This document shows positions 15,832 to 25,055 of a DNA stretch of 64,000 nucleotides, in pieces; positions within the stretch are counted from its first letter, which is position 1, and each line of letters starts with the position of its first letter. Under the pieces are notes generated by a model. The model was given only the letters and a program-made list of their open reading frames with translations. It had not been told where the DNA came from and made no database searches. Both the position numbers and the translations under genes were made by a program. Source of the stretch: Rothia kristinae NBRC 15354 (GTDB lineage: Bacteria > Actinomycetota > Actinomycetes > Actinomycetales > Micrococcaceae); the NCBI RefSeq assembly GCF_001570865.1, contig NZ_BCSM01000008.1, positions 1-64,000 of the forward strand, given 5' to 3'.

Positions 15832-17523
15832 CTACTTCAGGGTCCGGCCGATCCTCAGGTGGATCAGGGACGGGCCGCGCGTGCGCAGGGCGGTGCGCAC
15901 GGCGTCGGCCAGGGTGTCCATGGTGGCCTCCACGCCCACGGCGCCGAAGCCCTCCGCGAGCTTCACCCAGTCCGGCTGGCGCAGATCCACCGCCACCGGG
16001 GCGAGCCCGGCGGCCCGCTCATTGGCGCGGATCTCCCCGTAGCCGCCGTTGTCCACGCAGATGATCGGCAGATCCAGCTCCTGCTCCACCGCCGTCATCA
16101 GCTCCTGGATCGCGAACATCAGCGCGCCATCACCCAGCAGGCACACCACCGGACGCTCCGGGGCGGCCACCTTCGCCCCCACCGCCGCCGGCAGGCCGTA
16201 GCCCAGCGTGGAGTAGGTGGCCATGAACAGCAGCGAGTTCGGTCGCTGCGCCCGGTAGAACGTGGTGGTGCCCATGTACGTCACCTGGGAGGAATCCCCG
16301 GCGATGATCGTGTCCTCCGGCAGCACCTCCATGATCAGCTCATTCAGCTGCGCCAGCTCCGGGGCGATCGCCCGACCCTCCTCATCCAGGGCGTCGAAGA
16401 CCTCCCGCAGATCCCGCTCCGGCCGCGCCGGCCTCCCCGCCAGCTCGGCGCGCAGCGCCTCCACCAGCTGCGGCACGACGGCCGCGGAATTGCCCGGCAG
16501 CTCCAGGTCCGGGGTGATGTTGGTGAGCATCTGGGAGCGCTCGATGTCCTGGCGGATCACCGGGCCCGCCGGGCGGATATCCCCCTCCCACAGCTCGGCC
16601 TCCCCGATCTTCGAGCCCACGATCAGCAGGGCGTCCGCAGAACGGCAGAACTCGTGCATCGCGGACAGCCGCAGATCCGCCCCCAGGGACAGCCGATGCT
16701 TCTCCGGGATCGCGCCCTTGCCGTTCACCGACGTCACCACCGGGGCCTCCAGCAGCTCCGCCAGCTCCAGCAGCGCCGGACCCGCCGCCAGGGAGCCGCC
16801 GCCGGCCACGATCACCGGACGCTCGGAGGCCGCCAGCAGCTTCGCCGCCCGCGCGACGTCGTGGGCCGGGGCCGGCTGTGGAGACCCCAGCGGGCGCGGG
16901 GCCAGGTCCGCCTCCTCGAAGCCGCCCTCCTCCGCGAGCACATCCATCGGCACCTCGATGTGCACCGGCCGCGGCCGGGAGTGAGCGAAGGACACGAAGG
17001 CGTTGTGGATCATCTCCACCGCCTCCAGGGCCGAATTGACCCGGCGGGACACCCCCACGATCGCCCCGACCGCGCCGGTGGGGTTCTTGGTCTCGTGCAG
17101 CGCCCCGATGTCCCGGAACTCGTGCCCGCGCGGGCGCCCGGGGGAGAGCAGGATCATCGGCCGGGACTCGGCGTAGGCGGTGGCCGCCCCGGACAGGGAG
17201 TTCAGCAGGCCCGGCCCGGAGGTGGTGATCACGACGCCGGGCAGCCCCCGGGTCAGGGACCAGCCGTCCGCGCCGTAAGCCGCGCCCTGCTCGTGCCGGG
17301 TGGTGATCGGGGTGATCCCCAGGCCCTCCAGGTGCCGGTAGAACTCCAGGTTGTGGGTGCCCGGGATCCCGAAGACCGTGTCGATGCCGTAGCCGCGCAG
17401 GGTCTTCAGGATCGCGTAGCCGGCGTTGCGGCGGGGCTCGGTGCGCACCTCGGCGCCGTCGTCCGGGGCGGCCACGGCGCTGGGGGTCGCGACGTCGGGC
17501 GCGGTCTCGGGGTGCTGGGTCAC
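15832..17523 (-). CDS. Thiamine-diphosphate-dependent decarboxylase, acetolactate-synthase fold (candidate 5-guanidino-2-oxopentanoate decarboxylase)
   Basis: A 563-aa three-domain TPP enzyme. The N-terminal pyrimidine domain has the activating Glu in TTRHEQGAAYGADG. A central domain follows. The C-terminal TPP motif is GDGALMFAIQELMTA...VDNGGYGEI. The FAD loop typical of true acetolactate synthase is not obvious, and no small subunit is nearby. The region ALHETKNP resembles AruI of the arginine transaminase pathway (LHETQDQ). A ureohydrolase and an aminotransferase within 10 kb fit that role. AGGAGG precedes the GTG start. Substrate assignment is inference; another 2-oxoacid decarboxylase is possible. 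Confidence 0.75.
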   Translation of the reverse strand: MTQHPETAPDVATPSAVAAPDDGAEVRTEPRRNAGYAILKTLRGYGIDTVFGIPGTHNLEFYRHLEGLGITPITTRHEQGAAYGADGWSLTRGLPGVVITTSGPGLLNSLSGAATAYAESRPMILLSPGRPRGHEFRDIGALHETKNPTGAVGAIVGVSRRVNSALEAVEMIHNAFVSFAHSRPRPVHIEVPMDVLAEEGGFEEADLAPRPLGSPQPAPAHDVARAAKLLAASERPVIVAGGGSLAAGPALLELAELLEAPVVTSVNGKGAIPEKHRLSLGADLRLSAMHEFCRSADALLIVGSKIGEAELWEGDIRPAGPVIRQDIERSQMLTNITPDLELPGNSAAVVPQLVEALRAELAGRPARPERDLREVFDALDEEGRAIAPELAQLNELIMEVLPEDTIIAGDSSQVTYMGTTTFYRAQRPNSLLFMATYSTLGYGLPAAVGAKVAAPERPVVCLLGDGALMFAIQELMTAVEQELDLPIICVDNGGYGEIRANERAAGLAPVAVDLRQPDWVKLAEGFGAVGVEATMDTLADAVRTALRTRGPSLIHLRIGRTLK

Positions 17524-17766
17524 GTCAGGCCTCCTGCGGGTGCTGCGGATCGGGATGCTCGGGGGCGCCGACGCGGGAGCCGGCTGTTGCCTGTGGATGA
17601 ACTGGAGTCTACCGGGAGGAAACCCGCGGCGTGACGCAGACGACGCCGGATATCGCGCGAGGAATTCCCTGGATGCTCCCAGAAACGCGGGCCTACGATC
17701 GAGAATGGAAGCACCGAGGCGGAGCCGCCGGGTTCCGCCCGAACCACCTCAGGAGCGTGATTTCCC

Positions 17767-19428
17767 ATGGCCCTGCGTCCCGAAGCGATGACGGACCCCA
17801 TCATCAACCGCGGCACCGCGTACACCCACGAGCAGCGCAGGCAGCTCGGCCTGACCGGACGCCTGCCCTCCGGAGTGGAGACCCTGGACGCCCAGGCCGC
17901 CCGTTGCTGGGCCCAGCTCGGCCAGTTCCAGACGAACCTGCAGAAGTACATCTACCTGGACCAGCTGCACGACCGGAACGAGACCGTGTACTTCAAGCTC
18001 CTCGTGGACCACCTCAAGGAGCTGCTGCCCATCGTCTACGACCCCACGATCGGCGAGGCCATCGAGAACTGGTCCCAGGACTACCGCCAGTCCCGCGCCG
18101 TCTACCTCTCCGTGGACCGCATCGAGGACATCCGGGAGAGCTTCCAGACCCTCGGCCTGGGCCCGGACGACGTCGACCTCATCGTCTGCTCCGACGCCGA
18201 GCAGATCCTCGGCATCGGCGACTGGGGCGTGAACGGCACCGACATCGCCATCGGCAAGCTCGCCATCTACACGGCCGCCGCCGGCATCGACCCCTCCCGC
18301 GTGATCGCCGTGAACCTGGACGCCGGCACCGACAACGAGGACCTGCTGAACTCCCCCACGTACCTCGGCAACCGCCACGCCCGGGTGCGCGGGAAGGAAT
18401 ACGACCGCCTCATCGCGGAGTACCTGAAGGTCGCCTCCGAGCTGTTCCCGCACGCCCTGCTGCACTTCGAGGACTTCGGCCCCTCCAACGCCCGGCGGAT
18501 CCTGCAGGACAACGCTGAGGACTACCGCATCTTCAACGACGACATGCAGGGCACCGGCGCGATCGTCACCGCCGCCGTGATGTCCGGGATGCGGGTGAGC
18601 GGCACCGACTTCTCCGACCAGAAGGTCGTGGTCTACGGCGCCGGCACCGCCGGCACCGGGATGGCCGACCAGCTGCGCGCCGGCATGATCCGGGACGGGC
18701 TGAGCGAGAAGGAGGCCACCGCCCGGATCTGGCTGATCGACATCAACGGCCTGGTCACCGACGACATGGACGACCTGCCGGACTACCAGCAGGCCTACGC
18801 CCGCCCCGCCGACGAGGTGAAGAGCTGGAAGCGCCAGGACGGGAAGGTCGGGCTGGCCGAGGTGGTGCGCAAGGTCAAGCCGACCATCCTCATCGGCACC
18901 TCCACCGACCACGGGGCCTTCACCGAGGAGGTCGTCTCCGCGATGGCCGACGGGTGCGATCGCCCGATCATCCTGCCGCTGTCCAACCCGACCTCCCGCA
19001 TCGAGGCCATGCCGCAGGACGTGATCCGCTGGTCCGACGGCCGCGCACTGGTGGCCGCCGGCATCCCCGTGGATGACCTGGACTACAAGGGCACCACCTA
19101 CCGCTTCGGCCAGGGCAACAACGCCCTGCTCTACCCGGGCCTGGGCCTGGGCACGATCGTCGCCGGAGCGAAGCACGTGACCGACGGGATGCTGCTGGCC
19201 GCGGCCTCCGCGGTGGCCGACCAGGTGGATGCCTCCCAGCCCGGCGCCCCGATCCTGCCGCCGGTGGAGAACCTGCGGGCCTCCTCCGCGAAGGTCGCGG
19301 TGGCCGTGGTCGAGGAGGCCGTGCGCGCCGGCGTCGCCGAGAACGCCCCGGAGAACGTGATCGCCGCGGTCCAGGAGCGCATGTGGTGGCCGGCCTACCC
19401 GGAGGAGCTGCCGACGACGGCGCACTGA
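17767..19428 (+). CDS. NAD(P)-dependent malic enzyme (oxaloacetate-decarboxylating)
   Basis: A 553-aa enzyme converting malate to pyruvate and CO2. It has the full-length malic-enzyme layout: an N-terminal domain with LLPIVYDPTIGEAIE and SDAEQILGIGDWGVNG, then the metal-binding FEDFGPSNA and FNDDMQGTG. The nucleotide fold VVYGAGTAGTGMADQL follows, and LSNPTSRIEAMPQD comes near the end. CAGGAGCGTG precedes the ATG. It is transcribed on its own, away from the TPP enzyme gene and toward the symporter gene. The size and motifs match the large MaeA/SfcA type. Confidence 0.93.
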   Translation: MALRPEAMTDPIINRGTAYTHEQRRQLGLTGRLPSGVETLDAQAARCWAQLGQFQTNLQKYIYLDQLHDRNETVYFKLLVDHLKELLPIVYDPTIGEAIENWSQDYRQSRAVYLSVDRIEDIRESFQTLGLGPDDVDLIVCSDAEQILGIGDWGVNGTDIAIGKLAIYTAAAGIDPSRVIAVNLDAGTDNEDLLNSPTYLGNRHARVRGKEYDRLIAEYLKVASELFPHALLHFEDFGPSNARRILQDNAEDYRIFNDDMQGTGAIVTAAVMSGMRVSGTDFSDQKVVVYGAGTAGTGMADQLRAGMIRDGLSEKEATARIWLIDINGLVTDDMDDLPDYQQAYARPADEVKSWKRQDGKVGLAEVVRKVKPTILIGTSTDHGAFTEEVVSAMADGCDRPIILPLSNPTSRIEAMPQDVIRWSDGRALVAAGIPVDDLDYKGTTYRFGQGNNALLYPGLGLGTIVAGAKHVTDGMLLAAASAVADQVDASQPGAPILPPVENLRASSAKVAVAVVEEAVRAGVAENAPENVIAAVQERMWWPAYPEELPTTAH

Positions 19429-19440
19429 TCCTGAAGGAGA

Positions 19441-19507
19441 TGCGCCGAACCGTCGCTGGCGTGGGCTCTGACCCGGTCAGAACCCACGGCGGCGACGGTT
19501 CGGCGCA
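19441..19507. repeat. Inverted repeat family A, copy 1
   Basis: TGCGCCGAACCGTCGC (19441-19456) pairs perfectly with GCGACGGTTCGGCGCA (19492-19507). An inner CGTGGG/CCCACG pair extends the stem. It lies between two convergent genes and could end both transcripts. Related copies lie at 21090-21154 and 21797-21862. Confidence 0.8.
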
Positions 19508-19542
19508 GGGGGGCGGCGGGTACGGGACGCGGGCGCGCGGGG

Positions 19543-21015
19543 TTACCGCGCCAGGCGCTCCCGCCAGGCGCCCAGCACGTGCCGCGGCGTCGGCGGGGTG
19601 GCCAGGGAGACCCCGACGAACACCACCAGGGAGGCCGCCAGACCCACGTAGATCGGGGCGTTGGCCTCCACCCCGAACACCGCCATGGACACCAGCACGC
19701 CCACGGTGCCCACGACCATGGACCACCCGGCGGCGGCCCCGGTGGCCCGCTGCCACACCAGCGCCCCCAGGATCGGCACGAGCAGCCCGCCCACCAGGAT
19801 CCCGTACGCGATGGTCAGCGCCGTGACCACGCTGGGCACGAGCATCGCGATGATCGTGACGACCACGCCCAGCCCCAGCACGTACCACCGGTCCAGGGCC
19901 ATCGCGGCCTCGGACTCCCCGGTGACCTCCAGGGACAGCTGCTCGGTGTCCGGGTGCGACGTCGCGTCCTCCGCCGCGGACCCGCCGCCGGCCAGGGAGC
20001 GCAGCAGCGGCACCACGTCCACCCGCGCCACCGTGGCCGAGGCGATCAGCGCCCCGGAGGCGGTGGACATCATCGCGGCCACCCCGGCGGCCAGCACCAG
20101 CCCGCCCAGGCCCACCGGCAGGTAGCCCTCGGCCAGGGCCGCGAAGGCCTCATCCCCGGAGGCCAGGTCCGGCAGCACCACGGCCCCGGCCATCCCGATC
20201 ACGGCCCCGGCCACCCCGTACAGCAGCACGTACACGCCCGAGGCGGTCCCGCCCCAGCGGGCCACCTGCGGGGAGCGGGCGGTGAACACCCGCTGCCAGA
20301 TGTCCTGGCCCACCAGGATGCCCAGGGTGTAGACCACGAACATCGTCACGATGTACCCGGGCCCGCGCGCCCCGAGATCGAAGTGCGCGGCGTCCAGGCG
20401 CTGCTCCAGCCCGGACCAGCCGCCCGCGGCGTGCAGGGAGAAGGGCAGCAGCAGGAGGAACATCCCGACCGTCATGATCGCGAACTGCAGCAGGTCCGTC
20501 AGGGTGATGGACCACATCCCGCCCAGGATCGAGTACCCGATGACCACGACCGCCCCGAGGGCGATCCCCCAGGCGCGGTCGATGCCGAACAGCACCCCGA
20601 ACACGCTGGCGTAGGCCGAGGTGGAGGTCACCGCGAGCATCAGGGTGTACCCGAGTATCACGATCGAGGAGGCCCGCACCGCCCGCCCGCCGAAGCGCAG
20701 CCCCAGCATCTGGGAGACGGTGTACACCCGCAGCCGCTGCAGCCGGCCCGCGAACAGCAGGGACAGCACGATGACTCCCACGGCGATCGCCGTCACCAGC
20801 CACACCCCGGACAGCCCGTAGGTCCAGCCCAGCCCGACGCCGCCGATGGTCGCCGCCCCGCCGAGCACCACTGCGGACATGGTGCCCGTGTAGAAGACCG
20901 GGCCCAGGCGCCGCCCGGCCACCCGGTAGTCCTCGGTGCTGCGGGCCCGGCGTTTGCCCACCCAGCCGAGAAACAGCATGAGCAGCAGATACAGGATGAT
21001 GACGGCGACGTTCAC
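19543..21015 (-). CDS. Sodium:solute symporter (SSS family)
   Basis: A 490-aa integral membrane protein with about 13 hydrophobic segments. Family features are AGRRLGPVFYTGTMSAVVLGGAATIGG near the start and WSITLTDLLQFAIM and MMSTASGALIASATVARVD in later helices. CAGGAGACCCAC precedes the GTG at 21015, after which hydrophobic sequence begins at once. It lies downstream of the XRE-cupin regulator on the same strand, in a block with a TPP decarboxylase, ureohydrolase and aminotransferase. It may import arginine, a guanidino compound or another amine, but the substrate is not readable from sequence. Confidence 0.85.
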   Translation of the reverse strand: MNVAVIILYLLLMLFLGWVGKRRARSTEDYRVAGRRLGPVFYTGTMSAVVLGGAATIGGVGLGWTYGLSGVWLVTAIAVGVIVLSLLFAGRLQRLRVYTVSQMLGLRFGGRAVRASSIVILGYTLMLAVTSTSAYASVFGVLFGIDRAWGIALGAVVVIGYSILGGMWSITLTDLLQFAIMTVGMFLLLLPFSLHAAGGWSGLEQRLDAAHFDLGARGPGYIVTMFVVYTLGILVGQDIWQRVFTARSPQVARWGGTASGVYVLLYGVAGAVIGMAGAVVLPDLASGDEAFAALAEGYLPVGLGGLVLAAGVAAMMSTASGALIASATVARVDVVPLLRSLAGGGSAAEDATSHPDTEQLSLEVTGESEAAMALDRWYVLGLGVVVTIIAMLVPSVVTALTIAYGILVGGLLVPILGALVWQRATGAAAGWSMVVGTVGVLVSMAVFGVEANAPIYVGLAASLVVFVGVSLATPPTPRHVLGAWRERLAR

Positions 21016-21089
21016 GTGGGTCTCCTGAGTCTGGATGAAGTGCGTGGCCTCACGATACTGGGTGCGGATCACCACCGTGTTGCGCTGCC

Positions 21090-21154
21090 TGCGCCGAACC
21101 GTCATCGGCGTGGCTTCCGGGGCGCTGTTGAGCCACGTGGGTGACGGTTCGGCG
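21090..21154. repeat. Inverted repeat family A, copy 2
   Basis: TGCGCCGAACCGTCATCGGC at the left is answered by CCACGTGGGTGACGGTTCGG and CG at the right, an imperfect long stem. It lies between two leftward genes (regulator stop 21175, symporter start 21015), within what should be the symporter's upstream region. Confidence 0.75.
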
Positions 21155-21174
21155 GAACCCTGAGGCCCGGCCGG

Positions 21175-21741
21175 TCAGGGGGCCAGCAGGATCCACAGGA
21201 CCTCGGCCGGCTCCTCGCCCAGGCTGCGCCAGGAGTGCGGCTCGCGCCCGCTGAAGGTCACCGTGTCCCCGGGGCCCAGGGCGTGTTCCCCGGCGGCGGT
21301 GCGCAGCAGGAAGCGCCCGGAGATCACGTGCAGCAGCTCGGTCTCGCACTCCACCGTGTACAGGGCCTCCTCGCCCTCCCCGCCCGGGGCGACGCTGGCG
21401 CGGATCACCTGCGCGCCCTCCAGCTCCGGGGCCGAGACCAGCCGCTCGGCGATCCCGGTGCCGCCCAGATCCACGTGCGGGGCCTCCGCCAGGCGCACCA
21501 CCGTCGTCGGCGGCTCCTCGAACAGCTGACCCACCGGGACTCGCAGCGCCCGGCAGATCTTCACCAGGGAAGCCACGGACGGGGAGGTCTGGTCCCGCTC
21601 CACCCGGGAGAGGAAGCCCTTGGTCAGCCCGGCCGCCCCCGCCAGCTGCTCGATCGTCATGTGCGCGCGCAGCCGGTGGTTGCGCAGGCGGGCGCCGAGC
21701 TCGGGGTCGCGCTCGGACTGCTGGACCGGCAGGGCCTTCAT
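21175..21741 (-). CDS. XRE-family regulator with C-terminal cupin domain
   Basis: A 188-aa regulator. The N-terminal helix-turn-helix reads LGARLRNHRLRAHMTIEQLA then GLTKGFLSRVERDQTSPSVASL. The C-terminal cupin barrel contains LLHVISGRFLL, EHALGPGDTVTF and REPHSWRSL, which would bind a small ligand. CCAGGAGCGACCC precedes the ATG. PuuR-like members of this family repress polyamine or amino-acid catabolic genes when inducer is absent. The neighbouring symporter and ureohydrolase genes are the likely targets. This is inferred from position. Confidence 0.88.
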   Translation of the reverse strand: MKALPVQQSERDPELGARLRNHRLRAHMTIEQLAGAAGLTKGFLSRVERDQTSPSVASLVKICRALRVPVGQLFEEPPTTVVRLAEAPHVDLGGTGIAERLVSAPELEGAQVIRASVAPGGEGEEALYTVECETELLHVISGRFLLRTAAGEHALGPGDTVTFSGREPHSWRSLGEEPAEVLWILLAP

Positions 21742-21796
21742 GGGTCGCTCCTGGTGGGGTGGGCGGCGTCGTGATCTCCCCAACGATCCTGCCATC

Positions 21797-21862
21797 TGCG
21801 CCGAACCGTCACCCGCGTGGCTGATCGGCCCGTCGGAACCCACGCCGATGACGGTTCGGCGC
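21797..21862. repeat. Inverted repeat family A, copy 3
   Basis: TGCGCCGAACCGTC at the left pairs with GACGGTTCGGCGC at the right, with inner GCGTGG/CCCACGC. It sits between the divergent starts of the XRE-cupin regulator and the lipoprotein, so it cannot be a terminator for either. Confidence 0.75.
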
Positions 21863-21962
21863 GGCAGCACCGGGGGGCGAGTGACACGGATGGGCAGGTC
21901 AGGGCGGTTCTCGTTACGCTGGCTGGGCAGAACGTCATCGCACCGACCCACCCGAAAGCGAC

Positions 21963-22967
21963 ATGAACCACCTCGTCTCAGCTCGCCGCCCCGCGGCCGC
22001 CATCGCCCTGCTCGCCTCCGCGGCCCTCGCCCTGTCCGGGTGCGGCTCCTCCGCCGACTCCGACGACGCCGCCTCCGGATCGGGCTCCGCCGCCGCCTCC
22101 GCGTCCGGGTCCGCCGGAGGGGCCCAGGCCTCGACGTCGGCGTCGGCCAGCCCGACCACCAGCGGCAAGGACGCGCAGCTGGTCGGCGGCGGACGCACCA
22201 TGTTCCCGGACCGGCGCATGGTCGCCCTGTACGGCTCCCCCAACGGGCCCTCCCTGGGCGCGCTGGGCGAGCGGTCCCCGGAGGAATCCGCGCAGCGGGT
22301 CAAGAAGATGGCCGAGGACTACCAGCAGTACAGCAAGGAGAAGGTAATCCCGGCCTTCGAGATCATCACCACCACCGCCTCCAGCGCCCCCGGTGCGGAC
22401 GGGGACTACTCGGATGAGATCCCCGTGGAGCAGCTCAAGCCGCTCATGGACGTGGCCAAGAAGGAGGGGATCTACGTGGTCCTGGACTTCCAGCCGGGCC
22501 GCTCCGACTTCCCCAGCCAGGTGGAGCAGTACAAGGAGCTGCTGGCCGAGCCGAACGTCGGCGTCGGCCTGGACCCGGAGTGGCGCCTGGCCCCGGACGA
22601 GCTGCCGCTGCAGCAGATCGGCACCGTGGACGCCTCCGAGATCAACCGGACCCTGGACGACATCGCCGCGATCACCCGCGAGCACGAGCTGCCGCAGAAA
22701 GCCGTGGTCATCCACCAGTTCGCCGGGACAATGATCACCAACCGCGAGCAGATCGACACCTCCCACCAGGAGCTGGCCCTGACCCTGCACGCGGACGGGC
22801 ACGGCACCCCGGAGCTGAAGAAGGAGACCTGGAACGCCCTGCAGGAGGGACTGCCGAAGGGCATCTGGATGTCCTGGAAGAACTTCTACGACGAGGACAC
22901 CCCGATGTTCACCCCGCAGCAGACCTACGAGCTGCAGCCCAAGCCCTGGGTGGTCACCTACCAGTGA
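21963..22967 (+). CDS. Secreted lipoprotein of unknown function, TIM-barrel-like
   Basis: A 334-aa protein. A signal peptide ends in the lipobox LSGC (Cys about residue 27). A Ser/Ala/Gly-rich linker of about 40 residues follows, then a globular domain. The domain has alternating strand-like pieces (RMVALYGSPNG, VIPAFEIITTT, GIYVVLDFQPGRS, NVGVGLDPEWRL, KAVVIHQFAG), which look like a TIM barrel. Acidic residues end several strands (FEI, LDF, LDPEW), as in glycoside hydrolases. No enzyme family is recognised with confidence. It is transcribed alone, divergent from the XRE-cupin regulator. Confidence 0.7.
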   Translation: MNHLVSARRPAAAIALLASAALALSGCGSSADSDDAASGSGSAAASASGSAGGAQASTSASASPTTSGKDAQLVGGGRTMFPDRRMVALYGSPNGPSLGALGERSPEESAQRVKKMAEDYQQYSKEKVIPAFEIITTTASSAPGADGDYSDEIPVEQLKPLMDVAKKEGIYVVLDFQPGRSDFPSQVEQYKELLAEPNVGVGLDPEWRLAPDELPLQQIGTVDASEINRTLDDIAAITREHELPQKAVVIHQFAGTMITNREQIDTSHQELALTLHADGHGTPELKKETWNALQEGLPKGIWMSWKNFYDEDTPMFTPQQTYELQPKPWVVTYQ

Positions 22968-23086
22968 CCCGCCGGGTGCCCGGGGGATGACGTCGGTCCC
23001 GGGCTGCGCGGGGCAGGCGTGGTGCTCCCAGGGTGCGGGGGCGGCGTCGGCCGCGGCTCAGGCGGCGGCCCCGGGCACGGCGCGGC

Positions 23087-23863
23087 TCAGGCGCTGTGCC
23101 GCCCGGCGGGGATCCGGGCGAACTGGCGGATGACCCGCTCCGGGCCGTCCGTGCACATCCCGCGCACGCCCCACGCGGCGAGCTTGCGGGAGCGGCCCCG
23201 ATCGTTCACCGTCCAGGTGTTCACGCCCAGGCCCTCCGCGTGCAGCAACCGCACGGTGGCCCGGCTCAGGTCCCGGTGGTGCGGGTGCACCCACGTCGCC
23301 CCGGTGCTGCGCACCGCCTCGCGCCACTCGGAGCGTCGGCTCCACGGGGCCATCTGCAGCGGCTCGAACAGGCAGGCCGTGGCGTAGCCGGGGGCTGCCC
23401 GGTGGAACGCGGCCAGCAGCTCATGGTTGAAGCTGGAGACGATCACCTCCCGCTCCGGCGCCAGCCGATCCAGGTGCTCGGTCACGGTCTCCAGGAACCG
23501 GGTGGTGCGCCGCGGCGTCGGATCGGACAGCTTCAGCTCCAGATTCAGATTCAGCCCGCGGACCTCGGCCAGCTCGATCAGCTCGCCCAGCTGAGGCACC
23601 CGCTGCCCCGCGTGCGCGGAGGAGAACCAGGAGCCGGCGTCGATCCCGGCCAGATCCGTGCGGATCAGCTCGGCCACCGGCCCGACGGCGTCGGTGGTGC
23701 GCTCCAGCGTCGCGTCGTGGATGAGCACGGCGGTGCCATCGCCCAGCAGGTCGACGTCCGTCTCGATCCAGCCGAAGCCGGCGTCCGCGGCGGCGCGGAA
23801 GGCCGCCATCGTGTTCTCGGGTGCTCTGGCACTGTGCCCGCGGTGGGCGATCAGGAAGCTCAC
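23087..23863 (-). CDS. Glycerophosphodiester phosphodiesterase
   Basis: A 258-aa TIM-barrel enzyme that hydrolyses glycerophosphodiesters to glycerol 3-phosphate and an alcohol. The signature motifs are LIAHRGHSARAPENTMAAF with catalytic His, WIETDVDLLGDG with metal-binding Glu and Asp, VLIHDATLERTT with the second His, and LNLELK. The end GVNTWTVNDRGR...GVRGMCTDGPERV is typical. A GTG at 23863 is chosen because the conserved region starts five residues later. There is no signal peptide, so it is probably cytoplasmic. Confidence 0.92.
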   Translation of the reverse strand: MSFLIAHRGHSARAPENTMAAFRAAADAGFGWIETDVDLLGDGTAVLIHDATLERTTDAVGPVAELIRTDLAGIDAGSWFSSAHAGQRVPQLGELIELAEVRGLNLNLELKLSDPTPRRTTRFLETVTEHLDRLAPEREVIVSSFNHELLAAFHRAAPGYATACLFEPLQMAPWSRRSEWREAVRSTGATWVHPHHRDLSRATVRLLHAEGLGVNTWTVNDRGRSRKLAAWGVRGMCTDGPERVIRQFARIPAGRHSA

Positions 23864-23962
23864 GGCTCCATCCCAACAGGTCGCATCGACGGCAGGGTGA
23901 ACGGCGGGGGAACCGCTCGGGAACCCCCACCCTATGCGCATCCGCCGTGATAAACCGGAGGG

Positions 23963-24715
23963 ATGGACACTTTCGTGAAGAACACCACGGGACGCGCCGC
24001 CGACTGGGAGGCCGCGGGGCTGGACTGGCTGGCCCGCGCCGAGCCGGACGGCGGGGTGCGCATCTGCCGGGTCCTGGGTCGGCCCGACGGCGGGCTCGAG
24101 CTGGAGCGGATCCGGGAGGCCGCGCCGTCGAAGTCCGTGGCCGGGGCCTTCGGCCAGGCGCTCGCGGTGACCCACGATGCCGGAGCCCCGGCCTTCGGCG
24201 CCGGTCCCGACGGCTGGGAGGGGGACGGCTACCAGGGGCCCGCCGGTCAGCAGCTGGACCTGCGCCTGGGCTCGTGGGGCTCCTGGGGCGAGTTCTGCGC
24301 CGCCGCCCGGGTGGCGCCGCTGGTGCGCGCGGGGAGGTTCGGGGCGGATGAGCGGGCGCTGTTCGGGAAGCTGTGCGATCGCCTGCGTGCCGGGGACTTC
24401 GATGACGACGACGCCCCGGCCCGCTGCCACGGGGACCTGTGGTCCGGGAACGTGCTGTGGACCGAGGACGAGGTGGTGCTCATCGACCCGACCGCCTTCG
24501 GCGGGCACCGCGAATCCGACCTCGCGGCGCTGTCCCTGTTCGGCGCGCCGCATCTGCGCGAGATCATCGCGGGGTACCAGCAGGTCCATCCGCTGCAGGA
24601 GGGCTGGGAGGACCGGGTGGCCCTGCACCAGATCCACCTGATGCTCCTGCACGCCGTGCTCTTCGGCGGCGGCTACGTGACCCGCGCCCTGGAGATCGCC
24701 CGCCGCTACGCCTGA
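23963..24715 (+). CDS. Fructosamine-kinase family protein (ketosamine-3-kinase)
   Basis: A 250-aa protein of the aminoglycoside-phosphotransferase-like fold. The catalytic loop is ARCHGDLWSGNVLW and the metal motif is LIDPTAFGGHRESDLA, as in fructosamine 3-kinases. These phosphorylate sugar adducts on protein lysines so that they fall off. GGAGGG lies just before the ATG. The N-terminal lobe is short compared with the usual 280-290 aa. Divergent from the phosphodiesterase gene. Confidence 0.88.
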   Translation: MDTFVKNTTGRAADWEAAGLDWLARAEPDGGVRICRVLGRPDGGLELERIREAAPSKSVAGAFGQALAVTHDAGAPAFGAGPDGWEGDGYQGPAGQQLDLRLGSWGSWGEFCAAARVAPLVRAGRFGADERALFGKLCDRLRAGDFDDDDAPARCHGDLWSGNVLWTEDEVVLIDPTAFGGHRESDLAALSLFGAPHLREIIAGYQQVHPLQEGWEDRVALHQIHLMLLHAVLFGGGYVTRALEIARRYA

Positions 24716-25055
24716 GCGGGGCTCCGCGCCCGTTCGGGCGCGTCCCTCCCGCGACCCGGCGCATCCGTTCCCGTTCGTACGGGTTCTTCCGGCGAGATGG
24801 CGCATCCGTTCCCGGTTTTCGCGTTTTCGGGAACGAGAGCGCCGGGTCGGTGAGGGGGTGGGTACGAGGGCGCCGGGTCGGTGGGGGTGAGGGTGTCTCG
24901 AGCGCAAGGGGTGGGTACGGGAGCGCCGGGTCGATGCAGGAGGAGGGCGTCGGGAGTGCGGGTCCTCGAAGAAGGGGAAGCGCTGGGGCAACTTCTGTTG
25001 CACAATGGGAAACGACGCAGATCACATCCTCGTCGTCGAAAGGCAGCAGCATCCC
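24716..25055. other. 340-bp spacer with hairpin repeats and the ureohydrolase promoter
   Basis: The first two thirds are filled by family B inverted repeats. The last 80 bases precede the ureohydrolase gene and contain TTGCACAATGGGAAACG, a possible regulator site, and GAAAGGCAG before the ATG. No gene is supported. Confidence 0.5.
24751..24937. repeat. Inverted repeat family B, locus 1
   Basis: GCGACCCGGCGCATCCGTTC (24751) is followed by a second arm GCGAGATGGCGCATCCGTTC (24792). The opposite arm CGGGAACGAGAGCGCCGGGT starts near 24828, with two weaker half copies (TACGAGGGCGCCGGGTCGG, TACGGGAGCGCCGGGTCGA). The loop is GGTTTTCGCGTTTT. The same unit recurs at four more loci. Confidence 0.8.

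Noticed and set aside
15769-17634. A 621-codon open frame on the plus strand opposite the TPP enzyme gene
   Set aside because: It is the antisense shadow of a well-supported enzyme gene; its product is rich in Arg, His and Gln with no recognisable motif.
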